The notes under the pieces were generated by a model. The model was not told the DNA's origin. It searched no databases and saw only the letters and a program-made list of their open reading frames with translations. Both the position numbers and the translations under genes were made by a program. This document shows positions 6,975-15,305 of a DNA stretch of 64,000 nt, piece by piece. Numbering within the stretch: position 1 is the stretch's first letter; every line of letters starts with the position of its first letter. Origin of the DNA: Microvirga flocculans ATCC BAA-817. GTDB lineage: Bacteria; Pseudomonadota; Alphaproteobacteria; Rhizobiales; Beijerinckiaceae. The DNA lies in NCBI RefSeq assembly GCF_000518665.1, contig NZ_JAEA01000014.1:32239-96238 (forward strand), read 5' to 3'.

Positions 6975-7949
6975 TCAGGCTTTCGAATACTCGATCAGCG
7001 GCTCGTCGTAGATCGCCGTGAGAAGCTTGCCGTCGCCCTTAACGACGCCGCGATACATGCCGGAACAGTTGAAGGGCAGGGATACGTTTCCGGCACGGTC
7101 TACGGCGATGATGCCGCCCGAGCCGCCTGCCGGAGCGAGCGTGTCGATCACGACCGCGTGCGATGCCTCTTCGAGCGATTGCCCGGCATAGCGCATGCGG
7201 GATGCGATCTCGTGCGCTGCGGCGTAACGGATGAAGATTTCGCCATGGCCGGTCGCAGAGACGGCGCAGGTTTCGTTGTCGGCCCAGGTGCCTGCGCCGA
7301 TCACGGGGCTGTCGCCGACCCGGCCCGGGCTTTTGGCCGTCATGCCGCCGGTGGAGGTTGCGGCAGCGAGGTTGCCGTGCCGGTCGCGGGCCACCGCGCC
7401 GACGGTGCCGTGCTTGCGCGACTCGTCCTGATCCTCCGCGCCGCTCCGGCGCATGGCGAGGGTCTCCTGGAGGGCGTTCCAGCGCTGCTCGGTGTAGAAA
7501 TAGGCAGGCTCCTCGAAGGAGAGGCCATGATGACGGCAGAACTCTATGGCGCTTTCGCCTATGAGGAGGACGTGGCCGGAATGCTCCATGACAGCCCGCG
7601 CGGCGAGAACCGGATTGCGCGGGCCGCAGATGCCGGCGACGGCTCCGGCGGCGTGATCGCGGCCGTCCATGACGGCCGCATCCATCTCCTGCTTGCCCGC
7701 GCTGGTATAGACCGCGCCGCGTCCGGCATTGAAGAGAGGCTCGTCCTCCAGCGCCATGACCGCTGATGTCACCGCATCGAGCGCCGTGCCGCCATCGGCG
7801 AGAACGAAGCGTCCCGCATCGAGGGCTCGGCGCAGGCCCGCATGATAGGCGGCCTCCCGTTCGGGCGTCATCTGGCTGCGCAGGATCGTTCCCGCGCCGC
7901 CATGGATGGCAAGGGCGAAGTCATTCTTGGATGAGGTGCTGCTGGTCAT
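6975..7949 (-). CDS. Isoaspartyl peptidase / L-asparaginase (Ntn hydrolase)
   Basis: A 324-residue plant-type asparaginase that hydrolyses beta-aspartyl dipeptides and asparagine. It should self-cleave before Thr182 in the H-G-T-V-G-A-V-A motif, giving the catalytic N-terminal threonine of the beta subunit. The I-H-G-G-A-G start (residues 15-20), G-R-G-A-V-Y region and S-A-T-G-H-G-E segment are all family hallmarks. No signal peptide is present, so it works in the cytoplasm. It is the last gene of the minus-strand arm of the peptide/amide catabolic locus, 26 bp after the P1 peptidase gene. This placement supports a role in processing imported beta-linked or isoaspartyl peptides. Confidence 0.92.
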   Translation of the reverse strand: MTSSTSSKNDFALAIHGGAGTILRSQMTPEREAAYHAGLRRALDAGRFVLADGGTALDAVTSAVMALEDEPLFNAGRGAVYTSAGKQEMDAAVMDGRDHAAGAVAGICGPRNPVLAARAVMEHSGHVLLIGESAIEFCRHHGLSFEEPAYFYTEQRWNALQETLAMRRSGAEDQDESRKHGTVGAVARDRHGNLAAATSTGGMTAKSPGRVGDSPVIGAGTWADNETCAVSATGHGEIFIRYAAAHEIASRMRYAGQSLEEASHAVVIDTLAPAGGSGGIIAVDRAGNVSLPFNCSGMYRGVVKGDGKLLTAIYDEPLIEYSKA

Positions 7950-7975
7950 GATTTCAGGCGTTCCGATGAGAGGAA

Positions 7976-9019
7976 TTAGAGGACATCGACAAGGGCAGGC
8001 CGGTAATGGCCGGACCGTCCGGTCATGGAGCCCGCCGCGACGAGTGCGTCGAGAACGGCCTCCTGCGTGGCATCGGCCATGGCCTCGAAAAGCAGGTCGA
8101 TGCGCTCCTCGTTGAGAATGCGCAGATCGACCAGGGCGGATGTCTCGTCGTGCGAGAGCATGTTGGCGGTGGTGAAGCCCAGCGCGATGTCGCCGCTGCC
8201 GTGGCCCCAGAAAGATCCGAGCCGCGCCAGTCCGACGCCGGAGCGGCGGATCACGCGCTTGAGCTGGCGGTCGCTGAGCGGAATGTCGGTCGCTGCGATG
8301 ATGATGATCGAGCCCTTTTCGGGAGCCTTCTGATCGGCCGGAGCCTTAGGCGGCGCGACAACCCTTCCATCGGGGAGGCGAAGGTCGCCGGCCCGGCCGA
8401 AATTCGACAGGACGAGCACCCCGAAGTGATAGCCCGTGCCATCGAACGTGATGCGGCGCGAGGACGTTCCGATGCCGCCCTTGAAGCCGAAGGTGCTCAT
8501 GCCGCAACCTGCGCCGACGGAGCCGACCTGCACCTGTGTCGAGGCATTGTCGAGGGCCGCACGGGCATCGTCTTCCGTAACGGCGAGGGCTTGGATGTCG
8601 TTGAGATAGCCGTCGTTGCACTCGAAGACGACCGGGTTCACCGTCGCGGTCCTGCGCCCGATGTCCGGATTGTGCTCGATGGCATGGCGCACAAGGGCGG
8701 TGCAGCAGGTGCCGACCGAAAGGGTATTGGTGAGAAGGATCGGCGTCTCGATGGTGCCGAGCTCTTCCACCTGCACGAGCCCGGCGCTCTTGCCGAACCC
8801 GTTGAGCACATCGACGGCTGCCACGAGCTTCTTGCGATAAAGATTGCCTCCGTGAGGAACGATGGCCGTCACGCCAGTGCGGATTTCGCCCTCGATCCGC
8901 GTGTGGTGCCCGATCCGCACGCCCGGCACGTCCGCAAGGCTGTTGAGTTCTCCGGTAGGGAGCTGGCCACAGGCAAGGCCGAAGGTCCGGGCGCGGGCAG
9001 GGCGTGTCATCAGGGGCAC
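7976..9019 (-). CDS. P1 family peptidase (DmpA-type aminopeptidase/amidase)
   Basis: A 347-residue self-processing hydrolase of the DmpA/BapA family. Members remove N-terminal residues, including D- and beta-amino acids, from peptides and amides. Visible marks are D-V-P-G-V-R-I-G-H (residues 30-38), V-G-S-V-G-A-G-C-G-M (165-174), G-G-I-G-T-S-S-R (181-188) and G-S-I-I-I-I-A-A-T-D (236-245). Gly236-Ser237 stands where DmpA cuts itself to expose the nucleophilic serine. Many homologues have threonine where Cys172 sits. No signal peptide is seen. It overlaps the deacetylase gene end by ten bases, so the arm is one transcription unit. Confidence 0.9.
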   Translation of the reverse strand: MPLMTRPARARTFGLACGQLPTGELNSLADVPGVRIGHHTRIEGEIRTGVTAIVPHGGNLYRKKLVAAVDVLNGFGKSAGLVQVEELGTIETPILLTNTLSVGTCCTALVRHAIEHNPDIGRRTATVNPVVFECNDGYLNDIQALAVTEDDARAALDNASTQVQVGSVGAGCGMSTFGFKGGIGTSSRRITFDGTGYHFGVLVLSNFGRAGDLRLPDGRVVAPPKAPADQKAPEKGSIIIIAATDIPLSDRQLKRVIRRSGVGLARLGSFWGHGSGDIALGFTTANMLSHDETSALVDLRILNEERIDLLFEAMADATQEAVLDALVAAGSMTGRSGHYRPALVDVL

Positions 9020-9906
9020 TCCGCTTTGACGAAGGCTGCGATCTCGGCATGGGTCGCTACCCAGACATCCGGGCGCCTGGCGATCTCCTCCAGGAGCTTC
9101 TCCAGGATCCAGATGCGCGACCGGTAACCGGTCACGTGCGGATGCATGGTCAGCAGGAACAGGCCGCCTTCCTCATAGGCCCGTTCGAATTCCCGGTAGA
9201 AGATATCATAGACTGCAGCGGGAGGTGTATGGGGACGAAGGCCCGTAAACCTGTGCATATTGAAATACACGGCATCGTCGCGAATCCACTCCACGGGAAG
9301 CTCCACGATCCCCGTCGGTTCGCCCCGTTCGAGCAGCTCGTAGGGGTCGTCGTCGGCCATGAGCGAGGAATCGTAGAGCAGGCCGAGCTCGCGCTCGATG
9401 CGAAGCGTGCTCGGGCTGAAATCCCAGGATGGGGTGCGCAGGCCCACCGGGCGGACACCGGTGATCCGTTCGAGCGTGTCGGCGGCGCGGAACATGAGAT
9501 CCCGCTCGATTTCGTAGGGCAGCTGGCTGTTCAGCTCGTGGATCCATCCGTGAATGCCGATCTCGTGGCCCTCCGCCACGACGCGGCGCTGCTCGTCCTC
9601 ATAGAGGAGCGCGGCGACGGCAGGCACGAAGAAGGTCGCTTTCGCGCCGTACTTCGCCAGGGCGTCGAGAATGCGCGGCACGCCCTGACGGTTGCCGTAC
9701 TGGCCCTGGGACATCCGCCCGATGGACTTGCCGCCATCGCGCAACTCGTTGGTTTCGTGGTCAGAATCGAAGGAGAGGGCAACCGCGCAGCGTGCGCCGT
9801 TCTTCCATTTCGCCGGCTTCATGGAGCGCCCGGCGCGCACATGCTCCACCTTGCTGCGCCAGGTCTGCTCGTCCCAGGCCCAGGGCTGGGTGCTCATATC
9901 GTCCAT
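9010..9906 (-). CDS. Polysaccharide-deacetylase-family hydrolase (PuuE/cyclic-imidase-like)
   Basis: A 298-residue NodB-homology protein. The ATG at 9906 is chosen over the long upstream extension because family sequence begins near W-K-N-G-A (residues 35-39); the ATG at 9897 is an alternative. The metal triad is F-D-S-D-H-E (Asp49, His50) and H-G-W-I-H-E (His119, His123). The R-T-P-S-W-D-F-S-P motif follows. This version, with no signal peptide and with H-G-W-x-H, is closer to allantoinase PuuE and cyclic imide hydrolases than to secreted sugar deacetylases. It lies among four other amide-bond hydrolases, so an imide, ureide or amide substrate is more likely than a polysaccharide. Confidence 0.85.
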   Translation of the reverse strand: MDDMSTQPWAWDEQTWRSKVEHVRAGRSMKPAKWKNGARCAVALSFDSDHETNELRDGGKSIGRMSQGQYGNRQGVPRILDALAKYGAKATFFVPAVAALLYEDEQRRVVAEGHEIGIHGWIHELNSQLPYEIERDLMFRAADTLERITGVRPVGLRTPSWDFSPSTLRIERELGLLYDSSLMADDDPYELLERGEPTGIVELPVEWIRDDAVYFNMHRFTGLRPHTPPAAVYDIFYREFERAYEEGGLFLLTMHPHVTGYRSRIWILEKLLEEIARRPDVWVATHAEIAAFVKAECP

Positions 9907-9947
9907 GGTGCTCAAATCCTTTTGTGAAACGATCCGGATGGTGAGCG

Positions 9948-10703
9948 TCAGGAACGCCCGCCATCGACGGATATGATCTGCCCGGAGATCCAAGCAGCCG
10001 CGTCGGATGCCAGGAACATCACGGCATTCGCGATATCCTGCGGATAGCCCAGGCGATGCGTATGGATGCTCTCGAGCAGGCGGGCCTGCCCTTCGGGACC
10101 GTAGCTTTCCCACTGACGCTGGGTTGCGGGGTTGGAAAGCACGAAGCCGGGAGCGACGCTGTTCACGGTGATGCCGAAGGGGCCGAGTTCGAAACTGAGC
10201 TGCTTGGTCAGGCCGACGAGCGCGTGCTTGGACGCCGTATAGGCCTGAATCCCGGTGAGGCTCGGGCGCAGGCCCGCGCCGGACGAGATGTTGACGATGC
10301 GGCCGAACTTCTGGCGCTTCATGTGCGGCGCTGCGGCCTGCGAGCACCAGAACGCGCCATGCACATTGGCTTCGAACAGAACGAGCCAATCCTGCTCGCT
10401 GACTTCCTCGATGGGCCTCGCCACCTGCCCGCGGACGCCGCCGGCGCAGTTGACGAGAATGTCGATGCCGTCGAGCGTCTCCGCCATTTCGGCAAAGACG
10501 CGGGAGACGGCGGCGCGATCTGACAGATCGAGAGCTCGCGTGGCAACGGCCCCCGCCTCGGCAGCCATGCGCAGGCCAGCCTCGTCGAGATCGAGAGCCC
10601 ACACCCGGGCGCCTTCGGCGGCCAGGGACTGGACGATCCCGCGTCCTATGCCTTGCGCGGCGCCCGTGACGGCCACGCGGCGATTGGAGAAATCGAGATT
10701 CAT
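9948..10703 (-). CDS. SDR-family NAD(P)-dependent oxidoreductase
   Basis: A 251-residue classical short-chain dehydrogenase. The T-G-A-A-Q-G-I-G nucleotide-binding turn is at residues 13-20, N-C-A-G near 85-88, the catalytic serine in N-I-S-S-G (138-142) and Y-T-A-S-K (155-159). An acidic residue ends the second strand (D-L-D at 38-40), favouring NAD over NADP. The C-terminal S-G-Q-I-I-S-V-D-G-G is typical of the FabG-like group. It overlaps the ketopantoate-reductase-like gene by four bases. It probably oxidises a hydroxyl on the compound degraded by this locus; the substrate is unknown. Confidence 0.9.
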   Translation of the reverse strand: MNLDFSNRRVAVTGAAQGIGRGIVQSLAAEGARVWALDLDEAGLRMAAEAGAVATRALDLSDRAAVSRVFAEMAETLDGIDILVNCAGGVRGQVARPIEEVSEQDWLVLFEANVHGAFWCSQAAAPHMKRQKFGRIVNISSGAGLRPSLTGIQAYTASKHALVGLTKQLSFELGPFGITVNSVAPGFVLSNPATQRQWESYGPEGQARLLESIHTHRLGYPQDIANAVMFLASDAAAWISGQIISVDGGRS

Positions 10704-11722
10704 AGGGTGAGCATTTCGTCGAGAGTGGACCAGGATTGCTCGCGCCGCCCATCCTCGATGTCATGGATCAGGCCGACGAGCTTGCGGATGGCAGGGGTCG
10801 GAACGCCGGATTCCTGCCCGAGCGTCGCGATGATGGCGATCTGGGCATCGACCTCGGTCTTGCGCTTGCGCACGGCGAGATCGCGCCAGATTCCCGAATG
10901 GGTCTTGGCGGTGTGCCGATTGAACTCCGCCATGTCGGCCACGGAGCGCCGCGCGGCGTCCTCGTCCGCTCCCGGCATGAAGGCGTCGGGATTGAAACCG
11001 TTGAAGCCCAAAGGCTTCACGCCGCGGGCCTTGGCCACTGCCATGACCTCCTGGCCGAGGCGGCGATAGACCGGAAAATGGCGCTCGGAGGCGAGGTTCT
11101 CCGACATCGACGCATTCGTCAGCGCCGTTGCGAAAAGCAGGGAACCGTATCCCAGCTTCCCCCAGAGATAGCCCCAGATATTGTCCGTCAGCACCGCTTT
11201 CGGCTCGAAGATCGAGAGCAGGCGATGATAGTCGCGCACGGCATCCGTCGCCTTGCCGTCGAGCGCGCCGACAGCCACCGCAGCGCGGTTGCCAAAGAGA
11301 ATGCGGCCGGGCTCAAGCCAGTCGGCCCCGAAATTGACGAAACAGCCGACGGTGCGTTCCGCACCGACCTCTTCGGCGATGGCGATCTCGTTGAGGCCGT
11401 TCTGAGCGGACAGCACGGTGCCGTCCGCCGCGAGGTGCGGCTTCAAAGCCCGCACAGCTTCACGGGTATGATGCGCCTTCACGGCCAGGATGATGCGCTT
11501 GAACTCTCCCTTCACCTCGGAGGGAAGAGCGGCCCGCACGGATTGCCGGAAGGTTTCGACAGGGCCTTCGATCGAAAGGCCCTCCCGGTTCATGGCTTCC
11601 ACATGCGGCTCGACGATGTCGACGAGCAGGACATCCTCGCCGGCGCGGGCGAAATAGGCGCCCAGGGTTCCGCCTATCGCGCCGGCGCCCCAGATCAGAA
11701 TCGTGTTCTCGTTCATTACCAT
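10700..11722 (-). CDS. Ketopantoate reductase family protein (ApbA/PanE-like)
   Basis: A 340-residue NAD(P)-binding protein. The N-terminal Rossmann domain has G-A-G-A-I-G-G at residues 12-18, the middle shows A-V-K-A-H-H and S-A-Q-N-G-L-N-E motifs, and the C-terminal helical domain carries W-G-K-L-G. Family members reduce 2-dehydropantoate, but many catabolic paralogues oxidise other hydroxy acids. Its place in a peptide/amide catabolic operon, with no pantothenate genes, argues for a catabolic paralogue. It overlaps its neighbours on both sides (SDR by 4 bases, creatininase-like gene by 7). Confidence 0.88.
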   Translation of the reverse strand: MVMNENTILIWGAGAIGGTLGAYFARAGEDVLLVDIVEPHVEAMNREGLSIEGPVETFRQSVRAALPSEVKGEFKRIILAVKAHHTREAVRALKPHLAADGTVLSAQNGLNEIAIAEEVGAERTVGCFVNFGADWLEPGRILFGNRAAVAVGALDGKATDAVRDYHRLLSIFEPKAVLTDNIWGYLWGKLGYGSLLFATALTNASMSENLASERHFPVYRRLGQEVMAVAKARGVKPLGFNGFNPDAFMPGADEDAARRSVADMAEFNRHTAKTHSGIWRDLAVRKRKTEVDAQIAIIATLGQESGVPTPAIRKLVGLIHDIEDGRREQSWSTLDEMLTL

Positions 11723-12411
11723 TTCTCGATCAGGGCGCGGGTTTCGTCGATGGCGACCGACCAGATGGCGTTCATTTCATCGTCAGAGCGCTGGAAATAG
11801 CCCCCGAAGTTGCCTTCCTGCAGAATTTCGCGAACGCCTTCCGGGTCGAAGGTGCGCATGCGCTCGAGATCGACCATGGGCTTCTGATGGGTCGGCTGCT
11901 CGATGCCGGGCAGGCGCGTCCACGGAAAGTTCTCCATCCAGGAGGCATGCGACGCGACGGGGTCGATCTCCTTCACCTTCTCGAAGGTGCGCGGAGCGTT
12001 CCACCAGTTGTGGAAGCGCACGCGGCAATCGGGGTTCTGCCCCATCCATTCGATGGCCGCCGTCTGGCCGGGCGTGTTTCCGCCATGGCCATTGACGAAC
12101 AGGATACGGCGGAAGCCCGTCCGCTTGAGCGAGTCGAGAATGTCCGTGATGATGCGCAGGTAGGTGTCGGCCTTCAGCGAGACCGTGCCGGGATACGCCA
12201 TGAAATAGGGCGTGATGCCGTAGGCCTGAACGGGGAAAACAGGAACGCCTGTGGGCGCCGCCGCTTCCAGGGCGACGCGCTCGGCAAGGATGCTGTCCAC
12301 CGACAGGCTCAAATAGGCATGCTGCTCGGTGCAGCCCAGCGGAACGACGGCGCGATCATCCGTTTTCAGGTATTCCTCGACCTGAAGCCAGTTCATCTCA
12401 CAGATTTTCAT
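11716..12411 (-). CDS. Creatininase-family metal-dependent amidohydrolase
   Basis: A 231-residue member of the creatininase/MftE/ArfB superfamily, which opens cyclic or open amides with two metal ions. Conserved marks are P-L-G-C-T-E-Q-H (residues 24-31), Asp39 in S-V-D-S-I and N-G-H-G-G-N (107-112), supplying the usual Glu, His and Asp ligands. It is a little shorter than creatininase proper (about 260 residues). It overlaps the gntR stop by four bases and is the first enzyme gene of the arm. This position suggests it acts early on the imported compound. Creatinine itself is not indicated, since no creatinase or sarcosine oxidase gene is present. Confidence 0.88.
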   Translation of the reverse strand: MKICEMNWLQVEEYLKTDDRAVVPLGCTEQHAYLSLSVDSILAERVALEAAAPTGVPVFPVQAYGITPYFMAYPGTVSLKADTYLRIITDILDSLKRTGFRRILFVNGHGGNTPGQTAAIEWMGQNPDCRVRFHNWWNAPRTFEKVKEIDPVASHASWMENFPWTRLPGIEQPTHQKPMVDLERMRTFDPEGVREILQEGNFGGYFQRSDDEMNAIWSVAIDETRALIEKW

Positions 12412-13484
12412 GAAGCTTCTTCCTCTTGCGAAGCGATGGACGAGCGCAGGCGCTCGATGATGGGGAGCAGAGTGGCGCGGATCGCATGCGGATCCGGCAC
12501 GTAACGGAACTCCATGGCCTGACGGTCCGGCGGCAGCAGCTTGCGCACGGTCGCCTCCGCGCCGCTGGCATAGACCGCCACGTCGACCTCGGAGAGAAAG
12601 GCCTTGAGATCGGGCGCCGTGATCAGGCGCACATCCACATCCGAAACATGCGGCGCGAATCGCAGGACGCCGGGTTTCATCAGCGCGGTGAATTCGGGAA
12701 AGATCGAGACGATTCCGATGCGCGCCATCGGATCGATCATCGCCAGCTGCGCCCGTGTCTCCTCCGCGGGTATGAAGCTCATGCCGACGACCGGGATGCC
12801 GCTGGGCACGAGATGTTCCACCTCGCCGCGGCGATGCGCCAGCGTCACGCAGATATCGCAGGGCAGGGGGAAGGTTTCTCCCGCATGCAGTGAATCCACG
12901 GTCGTCACGACGATGGTGTCGTCGGGGCCGAGATAGTCCTGAATCCGGTTTGCATATTGCTGGGTCGTTTCAACGAAGTTGCCGACCATGACGAGCCGCA
13001 GGGGGCGCGAAGGTGTAGGGCCGCGCGCGGCGCGGGCGTTCACAAGCGACGAGACGACCGAGGGCGCCAGGCCAAGCTGTTCGGCTTCGTTGAACAGGGC
13101 CTCGATGCGGCGCTGGAGCTTGCGGACGGCACGGGAGCGCAGGCCGTCGCTATTGTGCCCATCCCCCACATAAGTGCCTGCGCCGGGCTTTGCCTCGAGA
13201 AGACCGGCCTCACGCAACTCGCGGTACACGGTCGCGACGGTCATGTGCGCGACGCCGGCGCGTTCCGCCAATTCGCGCACGGACGGCAGACGCTGGCCGG
13301 TCGGCAGTTCACCCAGCGCGATGCCGAACTCGATCAGGCCGCGCAGTTGGATGCCGAGCGGTACCGGCAGCGAACGGTCGAGCGCTCCCGCGAGGTTGGC
13401 AAGGATACGTTCCTCGGGCGTCTGTTCCGTTTCATTATAACGGATGCCTTCGGAAGCGTCAGAAGATGATTGAGGTTTAGGCAC
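12408..13484 (-). CDS. GntR-family transcriptional regulator with large effector domain
   Basis: A 358-residue regulator with an N-terminal GntR winged helix-turn-helix (about residues 41-107, including P-S-V-R-E-L-A-E-R-A-G-V and T-V-A-T-V-Y-R-E-L). The C-terminal domain of about 200 residues has alternating strands and helices, like the periplasmic-binding/LacI-type sensor fold rather than FCD or UTRA. It is divergent from the ABC importer, with 96 bp between. An 18-bp near-perfect palindrome at 13520-13537 in that gap is the likely operator. It should sense the substrate or an intermediate and control both arms. Confidence 0.87.
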   Translation of the reverse strand: MPKPQSSSDASEGIRYNETEQTPEERILANLAGALDRSLPVPLGIQLRGLIEFGIALGELPTGQRLPSVRELAERAGVAHMTVATVYRELREAGLLEAKPGAGTYVGDGHNSDGLRSRAVRKLQRRIEALFNEAEQLGLAPSVVSSLVNARAARGPTPSRPLRLVMVGNFVETTQQYANRIQDYLGPDDTIVVTTVDSLHAGETFPLPCDICVTLAHRRGEVEHLVPSGIPVVGMSFIPAEETRAQLAMIDPMARIGIVSIFPEFTALMKPGVLRFAPHVSDVDVRLITAPDLKAFLSEVDVAVYASGAEATVRKLLPPDRQAMEFRYVPDPHAIRATLLPIIERLRSSIASQEEEAS

Positions 13485-13519
13485 GACGCTGTTGACTTTT
13501 CGGAACCGAGTGACCTACC

Positions 13520-13537
13520 GTTCTAATCGATAAGAAC
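13520..13537. promoter_or_regulatory. Candidate GntR operator, 18-bp palindrome
   Basis: GTTCTAATCGATAAGAAC reads as its own complement except for one symmetrical pair (positions 6 and 13). It is 36 bp upstream of the gntR start and 44 bp before the binding-protein start, so one dimer could repress both divergent promoters. Confidence 0.7.
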
Positions 13538-13580
13538 ACCTTGGACGAAAAGCCAGGGTCTTAGCAAGAGGGGAAGTGAA

Positions 13581-15161
13581 GTGACACAAAATTTCAAGCT
13601 TGGCGGTGCGCTGGCAGCGGCTCTCGTTCTTGGAACCATTCTCGGCGGCAGCGTCTCCGCCCAGACCCTGACCATGGGTCTGCGTGCAGGCCCCGACTCG
13701 ATCGATCCTCACTGGTCGACCTTGGGCAGCCAGGCTGAGGCCCTGCGGCATATCTTCGATACGCTCGTCATGTCCGACGAGAACCTGGGCCTGAAGCCCG
13801 GTCTCGCGACATCGTGGAAGCCGATCGACGACACGACCTGGGAGTTCAAGATTCGCGAGGGCGTGAAATTCCACGACGGGTCCGAGCTCACGGCCGAGGA
13901 CGTGAAGTTCTCCATCGACCGCATTCCGGTCGTGACCGGCCCCATGAGCATGACGATCTACACGAAGCAGGTCGAATCGACGAGCGTCGCCGACAAGTAC
14001 ACCTTGCACGTGAAGACGAAGAAGCCTGCGCCGACGCTGCCGAACGACTTCATCCGCCTCTTCGTCGTGTCGAAGAACATCGGCATGGAAGCCCGCAACG
14101 AGCAGTTCAACTCCGGCAAGGCAGCCATCGGTACCGGTCCCTACAAGTTCGTCTCCTGGGAGCCGAAGGGTGATCTGGTTCTCGAGCGCAACGATAACTA
14201 CTGGGGCGGCAAGCAGCCGTGGGCGAAGGTCATCCGCAAGGAAATCCCGAGCGACCCGGCGCGCATGGCGGCCCTCAAGTCCGGTCAGGTCGATCTCGTG
14301 AACTACGTGCCGGCCACCGATTATGCCGCGATGCAGAAGGATAAGTCGGTCGATACCTTCGTCGCCGATTCGGTATACTTCCTGAACCTCACGCCCAACG
14401 TGAAGGAGACGCTTCCGAAGAAGGCGAAGGTCGACGGCAAGGAGATCGATGCTAACCCGCTGCGCGATCCCAAGGTGCGCGAGGCCCTCGATCTCGCCAT
14501 CGACCGCAAGACGCTCGTGCGCGTCGTGCTGGAAGGTTTGGGCCGTCCTGCCAACCAGCTGATGCCCTCGAATTTCTTCGGCGGCAGCAAGAGCCTGCCG
14601 GAGCGCCCCTATGACGTGGCGAAGGCCAAGCAGCTTCTCGCGGATGCCGGCTACCCGAAGGGTTTCGAGCTCGACTTCCACTGCACGAACAACCGCCTGC
14701 CGGGCGATGCGGCCGTGTGCGAGGCTCTCTCGCAGATGTGGGCGCGCGCGGGCTTGAAGGTGAACGCGAATGCGCTCAACGGCACCGTGTTCTTCCCCGC
14801 TCAGCAGAAGGGCGAGTTCTCCCTGTGGATGAGCGGCTGGGGCACGCTGACGGGCGAAGCGAGCTACACCTACGGGTCCCTGGTGCACACGGCGGATCCG
14901 GCGATCGGCCTCGGCGCCTTCAACAAGCAGGGCTACTCCAATCCGGAGGTGGACAAGCTTCTCCAGGAGGGAAGCCGCACCATGGACGACGCCAAGCGTC
15001 GCGCCCTCTTCGAGAAGGTGACGGAGATCTCCATGAACGACCGCGCGCTGATCCCGACGGTTCAGCTCCAGACGGTGTGGGCTGCCAAGAAAGGCATGCT
15101 CACGATCCCGGCGCGCGTCGACCAGGAGACCCTGGCCTACGAGATCAAGCCGAAGAGCTGA
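13581..15161 (+). CDS. Peptide-type ABC transporter substrate-binding protein (family 5)
   Basis: A 526-residue periplasmic binding protein of the DppA/OppA family. It starts at GTG, with a GAGGGG-type ribosome-binding site just upstream. A signal peptide (residues 1-27, ending S-V-S-A-Q) is followed by the typical L-R-A-G-P-D-S-I-D-P-H opening, L-A-T-S-W near residue 75, F-H-D-G-S-E-L-T-A-E-D-V-K-F near 97-110 and G-T-G-P-Y near 190. It is first in the plus-strand arm and is followed by two hairpins before the permease genes. The substrate is unknown; peptides or amide-linked compounds fit the enzymes around it. Confidence 0.93.
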   Translation: MTQNFKLGGALAAALVLGTILGGSVSAQTLTMGLRAGPDSIDPHWSTLGSQAEALRHIFDTLVMSDENLGLKPGLATSWKPIDDTTWEFKIREGVKFHDGSELTAEDVKFSIDRIPVVTGPMSMTIYTKQVESTSVADKYTLHVKTKKPAPTLPNDFIRLFVVSKNIGMEARNEQFNSGKAAIGTGPYKFVSWEPKGDLVLERNDNYWGGKQPWAKVIRKEIPSDPARMAALKSGQVDLVNYVPATDYAAMQKDKSVDTFVADSVYFLNLTPNVKETLPKKAKVDGKEIDANPLRDPKVREALDLAIDRKTLVRVVLEGLGRPANQLMPSNFFGGSKSLPERPYDVAKAKQLLADAGYPKGFELDFHCTNNRLPGDAAVCEALSQMWARAGLKVNANALNGTVFFPAQQKGEFSLWMSGWGTLTGEASYTYGSLVHTADPAIGLGAFNKQGYSNPEVDKLLQEGSRTMDDAKRRALFEKVTEISMNDRALIPTVQLQTVWAAKKGMLTIPARVDQETLAYEIKPKS

Positions 15162-15174
15162 TCCAAAAAAACAT

Positions 15175-15196
15175 CCGGCCGGAGCAATCCGGCCGG
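15175..15196 (+). repeat. Paired ATCCGGCCGG repeat hairpin
   Basis: The ten bases ATCCGGCCGG occur twice (15173-15182 and 15187-15196). Because CCGGCCGG is self-complementary, the copies also form an 8-bp stem with an AGCAAT loop. It lies directly before the terminator-like hairpin at 15201. Confidence 0.5.
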
Positions 15197-15200
15197 TCCG

Positions 15201-15233
15201 TTCGGAGGGAGAGCGTTTTCCCTCCGAATTTTT
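15201..15233 (+). terminator. Intrinsic terminator/attenuator after the binding-protein gene
   Basis: A perfect 10-bp stem (15201-15210 pairs with 15219-15228), an eight-base loop and TTTTT at 15229-15233 make the best rho-independent terminator in the window. It lies inside the operon, between the binding-protein and permease genes. It probably lets most transcripts end after the binding protein, which is needed in excess. Confidence 0.8.
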
Positions 15234-15305
15234 GATGGAAGCACAGCTGGAGGGCATGGCTGACGTGCCCGGCCCTCCGGTTCTGAACACCCTGCAAGAG
15301 ACAGC

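Noticed and set aside
7976..9019. Gly166-Ser167 as the self-cleavage site of the P1 peptidase
   Set aside because: Comparison with the DmpA pattern places the nucleophile at the later Gly236-Ser237 (G-S-I-I), ahead of A-T-D.
10704..10764. Long upstream extension of the deacetylase frame (584 codons to 10764)
   Set aside because: The extra part is the SDR gene read in the wrong frame. Family sequence starts after the ATG at 9906.
13502..13522. GGAAC followed by CGTT as an EcfG promoter in front of the importer
   Set aside because: The spacer is only 12 bases; EcfG promoters need about 16-17.
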